Assembly (NCBI RefSeq): GCF_018812025.1
Contig: NC_063049.1
Coordinates: 15,581,734-15,645,733 of the forward strand
Origin: Megalobrama amblycephala
Taxonomy: Eukaryota > Chordata > Actinopteri > Cypriniformes > Xenocyprididae
Length of the DNA: 64,000 bases
Reading direction: 5' to 3'
In this document: positions 55,271-64,000 of the stretch, one piece after another
How positions within the stretch are numbered: the first letter of the stretch is position 1
How the letters are laid out: each line of letters starts with the position of its first letter
Translations under genes and position numbers: made by a program
The notes under the pieces: generated by a model
The model's database searches: none
What the model was told of the DNA's origin: nothing
The model's input: only the letters and a program-made list of their open reading frames with translations

Positions 55271-55525
55271 TGAAAATGTAACAAGGCGGGACTCAGGCAG
55301 GGATCCAAATGCAAAGCTTTTATTAAAAGTGAGCGTGGTTGTACAGGCAGGGACAAAACAGGAACAAACAGGAACAGCAAAGGACAGGCCGAGTCGTAGT
55401 CAGGATACAGTCTAAGATCAGGACAGGCAGATATCACTCACAGGTCGGTATACAAAGCACAGGTCAGGGGTAGGCAGCACAGGATCATAAACAGGTAACT
55501 GGCAGGAACTGGATCCAAACTGGAG
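55271..55525 (-). mobile_element. LTR fragment related to the 52,267 solo LTR, reversed
   Basis: On the minus strand it ends GAGTCCCGCCTTGTTACA, preceded by a poly(A) signal (ACTTTTAATAAAAGC) and CCTGCCTGTACAACCACG. The same order of motifs occurs at the 3' end of the LTR at 52,267-52,800. Its 5' part is missing beyond about 55,525. Confidence 0.6.
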
Positions 55526-55529
55526 CTGG

Positions 55530-56290
55530 TGAAATTTCAAGTTAGAAACAGAAAAGCGGGTCCTGTTTGCGCGGGTCCTGTTTGATAAACCCGCACCCGC
55601 CCCGCAATTATTAACAGCACACCCGACCCGATATCCGACAGAAACACTAATTTTAGCCCGCACCCGACCCGACCCGTTTGACATAAGAAACGCGAGCCGA
55701 CCCGCACCCGCATTAAATCTCCTACATCAGGTAGACAAAAATATTTTTCTCATGTAGCCTAACACAAGCAATAAAACCAACATTAGTCATTATATGTCAC
55801 TGCATCTAATTAAACATTGCATTAAACAACAGAATGTTTTTAAAAGAATGCTTCAGTTAACTGTAAGCTTAAAGCTAGTAAATATTTTATCAGATTCACT
55901 CTGCATTTAAATGCGGTTGTCACTTCTAAAACTAAGCAGTGTTTACCTAGCCACTGGTCCTTTGTAGCAGCGTGAAAAATATTCTAAAACTTTTATTCAA
56001 AATGTAAATCGCCTATATTAAATACATAAAGTGAGCAAAGCGCGCTCCCTTTAATAATCACTATAGCTTTCAATCAGATGCCACGTGATTGACTACAATG
56101 CTCAGAGCTGCAAATCCTGCTGTAATTAGAAGCCTTTAACAGTCTTCAGACAGCACGTGAACACAAATAAGCAGGGGACCATTTGAAAGCAGCTGTCAAA
56201 TGCACTGAATTGAGTTGTAATAGTCTTGGCTATTGGACCCACAGTCCGCCCGTGCCTACCGTGCGTCCGATCCGCACCCGCACCACACCC
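55530..56290. repeat. CCCGACCCG-rich repeat
   Basis: CG-rich blocks with repeated CCCGACCCG and CCCGCACCCG motifs lie at 55,560-55,715 and again at 56,240-56,295, flanking an AT-rich middle. They look like the two ends of a dispersed element, but in the same rather than inverted orientation. The superfamily was not identified. Confidence 0.45.
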
Positions 56291-56299
56291 GACATGTAA

Positions 56300-56840
56300 A
56301 TATTATGGCAGGTCACCCGTCGGTACCAGATACCATCGTCCTTGCAGCTCCTCCAGGCTCCCTCGTCCCTCCGGCTCCACCTTGGTCAGACATCACCCTG
56401 CCTGTGCCATGGACTTATGAGCCATCTGCTGTGCTCTGTCTCTCCACCCCTTCGACTCCGTGTGGCTCTGCCTTCCCCCGGCTCCGCCTCGTTTCTCGGT
56501 CCCACCCACTCCCCCTCAGTCCTCAGGCACCCTGGCTCCACCTCGGCCTCCAGGAAAATTGGTATGGCCCTGTCCCATCTGCTTTCTCTCTGTGGCCAAG
56601 GCTCAATTTCCATTGGCTTCATTTCTATCAGTCATCCCCCGGGTGTCGTCAGCCAAATCTCCACCATGGCTCCTCTCTCTATCGACTCCACTGTGGGCTA
56701 TTTTCCTGGCTGTTCTCTGGGTCCCCTCCTGACTACTCCTGCTCATGGCTCCTCCCGCTATCATCATCACCTTGTTTTCTTCAACTGTCACATGTGTGCT
56801 CTGTTTGGGTTTTGTTTTTATTTTGTTCCCTGTGTTCCAA
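56300..56840 (+). pseudogene. Pro/Ser-rich retroelement-associated open frame remnant
   Basis: Two overlapping frames, 56,233-56,877 and 56,342-56,845, are extraordinarily rich in Pro, Ser, Leu and His (APPGSLVPPAPPWSD; HPGSTSASRKI). This resembles the long Pro/Ser-rich 3' frame of some zebrafish LTR-type repeats. It has no catalytic motif. With the LTR fragment at 55,271 it may be part of one broken element, but the orientations differ. Confidence 0.4.
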
Positions 56841-59095
56841 TCTAAACCACCTTAATGCCTTAATCCCTGAATACTAGTATAATTTTGTAATCAATCTAAG
56901 AGTATGTCATGATCCTATAGAGTTGAACGCAGCACTAAGGTAAAGTAAAACTAGTATTGAGATGCAGCCTTGGTCATGTTGACAGGAACAAGTTTGTCCA
57001 TCTGCCGCTAAATACAGATGTGCATGTACACACAGGTAAACATTCCTACATGTATTGGCAGAGAAGCACAGATGCATCCACATTCTCCTGCTGGGAAAGT
57101 CAATGCTTAATGAAGGCTGAGGTGTTTTAGACGTACTCAGCCCCCACAGAGAATGCTGCCGACGAAGCCAGCCAGGACGCCACATAATACAAGGCATTAA
57201 CAGGAGTCATTTAATTCTAAAATGCAGGAGAAGGTGGTGATTGTGCTTGTGCTTGAAAATGGTAATGGGAAGTTGCAGGGAGGGTTGATGGTTGAGTAGA
57301 CATGACGTTAAGAAAAACAGCTTAGGTTTCAATTTGAGTCTTTTGCGTCATTCCTCTGAATGCCATAATAAATCATGGAAATGACATCCCATTAGCCCCG
57401 CTCTAGGCTTCCGCCCTCTCCTGCCTCCACACTGCCTTCAGCTGCTTCTTCACATGGTGAGGTATGAAATATTACTGTGCAAAGAGAAGAAAGGCACTAT
57501 GAAATAAGAAAGAACAAGTGGCTCTGAGAGTCTAATTGAAAAGGTTATCAGAAGACAAAATGAAAGAGGTTGTTGAAAGAGTCAGTGAGAGCACTAGACA
57601 GTGTGGGTAACTGGAGGGTGGTTGAAAAGAAGGGAAGAGAAGTAGCTGTGTGCATTTGATGATGAATATTCTCTCTTTGAGTCTTCACTGACGTCACAGC
57701 CAGTGCTCAGAGCGCAGCTTCAGTCAGAGAGGAACAACATGTGTTTGGCTTTTCACCTTTACTTTCTAAAAGTGCCTATTTTTGTGTCTAGAAGCTCTGC
57801 ATTTTCAGCTGCAGTGGTTTTATGATCTCTTTTGCAAAGTTTAGACTGTGTGGCTAGTCAGATGATGTTCTCTGGAAATCAGTACAGCATACTGAAATGT
57901 ACTGTGAGCATTTAATTTAAATAAATAAGTTAAATAAATAATCTTTATGAAATTAGCACATTGTTTTCGTTAAAGGTGCTTTGTGTAAGAATGACAGCTA
58001 GTGGTTGAAAAGGGTACCGCAGTCCAAATTCAAAATATTGTTTGCCCCGCCCCCTCCTCCTCACACGGGTTGCCAGTTTGAAGACACGCAACAGGAGCAA
58101 GCTCAGTTGACATTGGAAGGCGAGGAGACTTACACACTGATAATTAGTTGATTTATTGGTTTATGATGAGTTGATATTGTGTTTTAATATGCTCCGTTTT
58201 AGATGGATGCTGAGGCTTTTTAGGTTGGTTTGAATCTGCGATCACTGACCCAGTTTGTTCGCTGGCTTGGATGCAATTTGCTGCATGTGTTTTCTGACAA
58301 CTGGCAACCCGGGGTGGTGAAATAGTATTGGGTAAATTGGCAACGTGCAGTCTTGCACAGACTAAAACAGAAAACAGAAATTCCAACACGGTACGCAAAT
58401 TTCAAAGTAAAATAACTGGCTGTAGCATTGGTTTTCAGAGAAACGAGTATGTGAACTCAACACGTTTAATAAATATCTGCAAACATATTATGGTATTTTT
58501 ATGCTTTAGTACAGTCAAAAATTTACATAGAGCATAATTACCCAATTTTTTTCTTTTTCTTTTACTTTCAAATAACAGCAAATTAAAAAAAAAACATCGC
58601 TTAATCATACATAGTTCAGTCATGAAACTCTAGAGGGCGCAAGCTGACGGAACCTTAACGCAAGCTGATAATTATAGCGTTAACTACTGGCACAAGCTTA
58701 TTGGTCCACATCTGCAGCCAATGAGCTTGTTGCTCACACATTTAAATGTCTGGTTATATTCACTATAGCAGTTTGCAGCACACTTCAGAGTTCCTCTAAT
58801 ACCTCCACCTTCCCCAGCTCCACCTGTATAGATCTGCTGTGGGTTATTGATATATGCTATTTGTGCAGCAGCACTATGTCTTACTTGCAGCAGTGTATCA
58901 GCGTATGTATTGGCAGTAGAAAGTTCCTGTACTTGCTCTGCAGCAGCAGCAATAATCAGCAGCAGCAATTATTGCATGCAATTATTATTGTGTCAAAATC
59001 TCAAATAGCTCATTCAAAAAAATGGTTCTGCATATTGATTGTTGTACCATTGCACAAAAATGTATCAGGCATATAAAAACAATTTCAACTGATGT
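56841..59095. other. Intergenic, nothing firm recognised
   Basis: AAAGGTGCTTTGTGTAAGAATGAC at 57,974 resembles an end of the MITE at 39,915. There is a small GCAGCAGCAG patch near 58,915-58,970. No gene was recognised. Confidence 0.4.
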
Positions 59096-59097
59096 GT

Positions 59098-59170
59098 GTT
59101 CAGCTGGCATCAAACCCATGACCCTGGCATTGCTAATGCCATGCTTTACTATAGCTCAGCTGCAGAAACT
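59098..59170 (-). mobile_element. tRNA-derived SINE head fragment
   Basis: The minus strand reads GCAGCTGAGCTATAGTAAAG then CATGGCATTAGCAATGCCAG and GGTCATGGGTTTGATGCC. This is the A-box to B-box part of a tRNA-derived SINE of the kind found in fish. It does not fold as a functional tRNA: there are insertions in the D-arm and no acceptor stem. Confidence 0.55.
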
Positions 59171-60585
59171 CATTTAAACACAAGAACCATAGGATTCCTG
59201 CTAAAAAAGGGTTGAATATACCAGTAATGATGCATTTCCCTGCTGTTTTGGATGCGCACAGTTTTCTTTAAGGATAACAAAAGCAGTCTGACTCTATGCT
59301 TTGATTTGAATGATTACAGCGAGAAGTTTGTGGCTCATTCATGTGAGTAACTGACCCTGTGACTGTGAGAAGGAAAATTCTGGGGAGGCAGTTAATGACC
59401 TTGCACTTCCAACATGTACTGTTTGTTATTATATTACAACGGTTGAGCTCATTTGTGAGTCAGCCCTCCTGAAGGCTAATGTCTTAGTTGGCTTTATTGA
59501 CCCTCACACTGATTTCATTGTATGAACGAACAGATCATAATCATAATGAGGCTCATTGCGTTACCTGCTTGAACTATTAGTTACTAAATGTCTGTATTTA
59601 TTTTTTTTATTACACAAAAACAGTAATGAAGCATTTTACAACAATACAATGTGAAAATCATACTGCCACTACATTAACAACATAATCTGCATTTTACAGA
59701 CAAAGTATATGGAAATGTTGAATCTTTTTTATTGTTTATGAATTAATACCTCTCTATATATAGCCTGTGTGTATTTTTTTAATGTCATTGTGTTTTTTCT
59801 TTTTTTTTTTCTACTATGTGGCTGGGGTTTATTGTGAACCAGAGGAGGGCGCCCTTGAATTGGCATGAGGTATAAAGCATATTGGAACTCTTGCAAACAA
59901 CCTCAAGATATTCATCACCATATTTTCAGCTACATAATCCAAATGTTTGTAATAATGAGCATAACTACACTGAAATCTCTTTTGTCGCATACCATTTGTA
60001 AATTTCATAATGGCACATTGCGTAAAAGCATTAATATCTTTTGGATATCTGGTTGAGAAAAGGTACCAAAGCAGTTGATAAATTGGCTTCTAATGAATCC
60101 TTCGGTGTGGTGATTATTTGTAATTACGCAGATTGCGATAGCAGCTAACAATGCTCCTTCCATTCAGTGACAGGACTATCTTTCATCATTACTGAAATGT
60201 GTATGAATCAACACAAAAGCGGTTTTCCAAAGTTGCTGACGCAAAAGGATTATTAGGAGTTTTTTTCTCTCTGCAGGGAGAGGCTAACTGCATTAGATTG
60301 GTGTTATTCAGGGAAAACAGCCTTGATGTCTTTACACCCTGGGGATTTTTGGCTGTCTCCAAAGATCAGAACTTCTGCCACACAAGACTAGAGAAGTAGA
60401 CAGACTTTGTGCACTGTCCTGAAGCCTATCTATACATTTGGATGCAGAGTTATTGCTTTACAGCAGCTCTTATTCCTAATAAGGAAGCTTAATCTGACAA
60501 TGAGCATGTCACATTGTAAGTGAGATTACAAACACTTAAAATTTTTACATTAATATAAATCTATAATGTTTACTAAATTTGTTTT
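59171..60585. other. Intergenic, nothing recognised
   Basis: AT-rich sequence with T runs at 59,798-59,811. No gene, RNA gene or repeat family was recognised. Confidence 0.4.
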
Positions 60586-61356
60586 AGTAGTTCACCCAAA
60601 AATGAAAAATATCCCATGATTTACTCACCCTCAAGCCATCTTAGGTGTATATGACTATCTTCTTTCAGACAAACACAGTCAGAGATATATTTAAAAATAT
60701 CCTTAGTCCTCCAAGGTTTATAATGGTTGTAAATGGGGGGCCATGTTTTGAAGCCAAAAATAATGTATCCATCCATAAAAAAAGTAATCCATACGACTCT
60801 AGTGGGTTACTAAAGGCCTTCTAAAGCGAAGTGATGCATTTTGTAAGAAACTTTATAAATCCGCCGGACGACCGTACGCAATGTCGAAGTCGATTACGAC
60901 GGAAAAATATCCTTTGACCTGACACACAACGTAATGGCAAACGCGGAGCCGCAGAGGATAGAGCAAAACAAATCACCGGTCATGGATTATAAGTCTAAAA
61001 CGATCATTTTTAAAGAGAAATTTCATAGGATTTCCATATAAATTTGTTGACTTGCGCATTCTGCGCAGGGTCGTCCACCGGAAGCTAGTTATTTGAATTT
61101 ATAAAGTTTTAAATATGGATATTTTTCTTACAAAGATGCTTCATGCCTTTATTAACCCACTGGACTCGTATGGGCTACTTTTTTATGGATGGATGCATTA
61201 TTTTTGGCTTCAAAACATGGCCCCCCATTCATAACCATTATAAACCTTGGAGACTAAGGATATTTTTAAATATATCTCAGTCATATACACCTAGGATGGC
61301 TTGAGGGTGAGTAAATCATGGGATAATTCTCATTTTTGGGTGAACTATCCCTTTAA
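60586..61356. mobile_element. TTAA-type MITE, full length
   Basis: AGTTCACCCAAAAATGAAAA at the left and TTTTTGGGTGAACTATCCCT|TTAA at the right. Arms pair through ACTCACCCTCAAGCCATCTTAGGTGTATATGAC-type sequence. The GTGTATATGAC/GTCATATACACCTAGGATGG blocks are also shared with 4,776-5,559. It is non-coding. Confidence 0.75.
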
Positions 61357-61459
61357 TTTTGTAGCCAGTGGCATCATACCTTTGCCTTTGCCATTGTATG
61401 CTGTTATATATCTGTGGCTGACCTGGAAAATGAATTATTACTGATTGTGGTTGCTGTTG

Positions 61460-61830
61460 TTTTGAAGTTTCTATCCATCAAAGAATCCTGACAAAAGTCA
61501 AAGTTTCCATAAAATATTAAGCAACACAGCTGTTTTCAAAATTGATAATAATAAGAAATGTTTCTTGAGCAGCAAATCAGCATATTAGAATGATTTCTGA
61601 AGGATCATGTGACTCTGAAGACTGGAGTAATGATGCTGAAAATTCAACTTTGCCATCACAGGAATAAATGATTTCTCAAATACAGTAGAAAGTTATTTTA
61701 AATTGTGGTAATATTTCACAATATTGCTGTTTTTACTATCTTTTTGATTTAATAAATGCATCCTTGGTGGGCATAAAATACTTCTTTCAAAAACATTAAA
61801 AAAATTTTTACAACCCCCAAATTTTAGTCA
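61460..61830. mobile_element. Half copy of the 3,566-4,509 MITE family
   Basis: It shares ATGTTTCTTGAGCAGCAAAT, AGAATGATTTCTGAAGGATC and CCATCACAGGAATAAAT with the full copy. The terminus near 61,830 (CAAATTTTAG) is degraded. Confidence 0.7.
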
Positions 61831-61859
61831 ATATACAGTCAACTAGCATAATAATTTGA

Positions 61860-62947
61860 GTGAAAATATAGATGATTAGTAATAATAATAATATAGTGCA
61901 TCTTATGTTTTTCTTTTTGTAGGATTGGATGTCCACATAGTTAGAAGGTTTTAAATTAATCTAAAAATATGTGAGAGTTAGTTACCCCAGTTGGCAATAT
62001 TGTCTTAAATGGGTAAAGGCTGGTAATAGCCAACCACAACCAGTGATTTTGTGTATTTCCATTTTTATTCAGTCATCAAATCTCAATCCATATCTTGTTG
62101 ACTCTGTTCTCTATTTTTGTCAATGTTTTTATAGTTTGATAAAAAAGGAAACATCTACAAGAATGGAAATAAATGATTTGCTGTTTGCGTCATCGGTGCA
62201 TTTCTCTATTACATAAACAAAAGCTGTTTATTGTCAGTAGTGTGTAACCAGATTCTGTTCATCAAGTTGTGTTTATCCAAGTTTTGTTTTCTCATGGAGA
62301 GAGAGAGAAGTTCATTCCTCTGAGATATGACACTGTCTCGCACAGCGGTTTGAATTTTAATAGCTCTGTGTGGGAAGGCCTTAAGTGCACTCACACATCG
62401 ATGACATCACAGGTCCCCACAGTGCTGTGCTGCAGGCGGCACAAACTGAGGTGACAGCCAGTGCAAACGGGGCAGAATGAAAAGCCAGGGCTCAGCAACA
62501 GACAGAGCGCATCATCATGTCTGTGTGACCCAAAATCATTGAAGGCAACGAGTTCAGTTCCCTTCCCTTCTACATAGTGGTTTATATCTTATGTAAACAT
62601 TATGGACTATACATTTGACACACCGCCAAAGTTAGATGAGCGTGACTCTTGGAGCGTGACGTGACGTATCTTCAGCTTGTTCCTTTTTTCCACTAAGGAA
62701 GTGATTTGACATATTCAGTGAAGCACGGTTACAAATCCTGTCTCCCATGGCCGAGTTCTCAGAAGAAGGCAATAAATTTACAAAACTCTTCACAGTCAAA
62801 ATGACAGAAAAATTATTATGTAGGATTGCGAGTTTAATGTGTTAATTTAGTTAAGTACAAACATGACACAATGGCCAAAGACATCTGTCTAATGCATAGG
62901 CTAAACCAACAATTTGCAATGTGAATTGCTGTGACATTTAGTGGACA
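61860..62947. other. Intergenic, nothing recognised
   Basis: Short frames only. A GTGACGTGACGTATC patch at 62,656 contains two overlapping CRE-like TGACGT motifs, which may be chance. Confidence 0.35.
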
Positions 62948-62950
62948 TTA

Positions 62951-63315
62951 AGCCCGGAACACACCAAGTCGACGCCGATGAACTAGTGGCGACAAAAGCA
63001 GACTGAGGGGTTGGCTCACGTCGGCAGCGTCTGGGTCCAAAGTTGTCCTGACACACCAAACCGACGCTCGACACCCGACGGCAAAGTAGCACGTCCGTTC
63101 TGTGCCTGCGTAAGAAGAAATGCCTATCCATACCAGCAGGTGGCAGTAGCTGAACAGCCAATCAGAATGGTCAGATGACCCGACTGATCGATGAGCTCCG
63201 ACGGCGATTCAACATTTCGAATCGGCCGGAAAAAAGCCGACAAAAAAACTTCAGCCGACGATGCAGAACACACTGAAAAAAGAAAAGAGAACGTCGGCTT
63301 GGTGTGTTCCGGGCT
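62951..63315. mobile_element. PIF/Harbinger-like MITE, 365 bp
   Basis: The 18 bp terminal repeats are perfect: AGCCCGGAACACACCAAG and CTTGGTGTGTTCCGGGCT. TTA lies directly outside both ends (62,948-62,950 and 63,316-63,318, TTTATA context), matching a TWA-type 3 bp target duplication. Inner CCGACG/CGTCGG motifs pair imperfectly. Good preservation suggests recent activity. Confidence 0.8.
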
Positions 63316-63719
63316 TTATAGACTTTAGTCAAAGTCCCTTTAAGACAAGTCATTTCACTCGGCGGCCATCTTTGAAACGCCTCTCGGGCATCCTGGGCAT
63401 CCATGCAGCTCGTCTCTTTGAATGGGGAAACATCAAATTCTCCAAAGCTGTTTGTCAAGCTTTCGATTAAATTTTATGATTGAAATCACCAATGAAATCT
63501 GACAACAACTGTCTCATAATTTTTTTTCCAAACGCTCGAATCATGACAAAAAAAAAAAAAAACGGTATTTTTTGGGGTGGATCAAGCTAATGCGCATGCG
63601 CAGACCTAAATGCATGTCTCTTGTGCCTCATTTCGGAGGCGCGCGTCTGACTGTTTCTATAGAAACCAGTGCTTCTGACGGCCGCTGCAGTGACGCGATG
63701 ACTTTACCAGTCGGCGATT

Positions 63720-64000
63720 GGCCGTTTATGCTTTATAAACAAAAGATCGCCTTGAATGTACTTTCCGCTTCCACGTTCTTCATAAAGCTTACGCTGAATG
63801 TCCTACGCCTTCCCTATTCAAGTTACGGGAAAAAAACAAACTGGCGCCGCGTTCGTTCCGTAAGTAGAATGCGGAAGCGGAAAGTACGTTCAAGGCGATA
63901 TTTTGTTTATAAAGCATAAACGGTTGTATTTTTTCCGAAAATGACCGATCGATTCGCTAGATAAGACCCTTATTACTCATCTGGTATCGTTTAAAGCCCT
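63720..64000. mobile_element. Inverted partial relative of the 4,776-5,559 element
   Basis: AAGCTTACGCTGAATGTCCT and CTACGCCTTCCCTATTCAAG match 5,125-5,162 in direct sense. The last 45 bases (TAGATAAGACCCTTATTACT ... TAAAGCCCT) are the reverse complement of 4,981-5,025. An inner palindrome (TTATGCTTTATAAACAAAAG at 63,726; CTTTTGTTTATAAAGCATAA-like at 63,899) surrounds a CCGCTTCC/GGAAGCGG pair. The window edge cuts it. Confidence 0.65.

Noticed and set aside
44200..64000. Looked for exons of PKNOX1, the gene beyond CBS in human, and other host genes
   Set aside because: No homeobox or other conserved exon pattern was seen on either strand. It may lie beyond the window or elsewhere.

Overview
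This is a vertebrate genomic window, almost certainly from a ray-finned fish of the carp/zebrafish group (Cypriniformes). Two intron-rich protein-coding genes lie on the + strand in the same orientation. The space within and between them is packed with fish-type mobile elements: DIRS, I/Nimb-like LINE, L1/Tx1-like LINE, Tc1 elements and many foldback or MITE-like elements. The taxon is inferred from protein similarity and repeat style; I could not run a search.

Layout. 1-8,200 is a repeat field: an L1/Tx1-like LINE fragment, a 2 kb long-inverted-repeat element, and a collinear I/Nimb-type LINE relic split by three foldback elements. 8,309-16,393 is u2af1 (U2AF35 splicing factor), 8 coding exons and 240 aa, with a poly(A) signal at 16,533. 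16,560-19,100 is intergenic, with a dead Tc1-like transposon carrying IR/DR termini and a small MITE. 19,180-19,860 is a CpG-rich promoter with a non-coding exon 1. 22,997-43,161 is cbs (cystathionine beta-synthase), 14 coding exons and 606 aa, with a poly(A) signal at 44,142. Its introns 8 and 14 are swollen by nested transposons. 44,200-64,000 has no recognisable host gene. It holds a decayed DIRS retroelement, a Tc1 copy interrupted by a solo LTR that itself contains a MITE, a second LTR fragment, a Pro/Ser-rich retroelement-like open frame, a Harbinger-like MITE and long stretches in which I see nothing.

u2af1 and cbs are functionally unrelated (3' splice-site recognition; transsulfuration and H2S synthesis). 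Their adjacency matches the human U2AF1-CBS neighbourhood at 21q22.3, so this is conserved synteny and not an operon-like unit. Both coding sequences were assembled by hand from GT-AG exons. Every junction keeps frame and the diagnostic residues fall where expected, so both genes look intact.

I found no evidence of a new multi-gene system. The most interesting material is the architecture of nested elements, which gives relative insertion ages and target sites, several very long inverted repeats inside introns, and lineage features of the two proteins. These are a single U2AF1 exon 3, an Asn-Gly/His-rich N-terminal tail on CBS, and loss of the second Cys of the human CBS CXXC motif.
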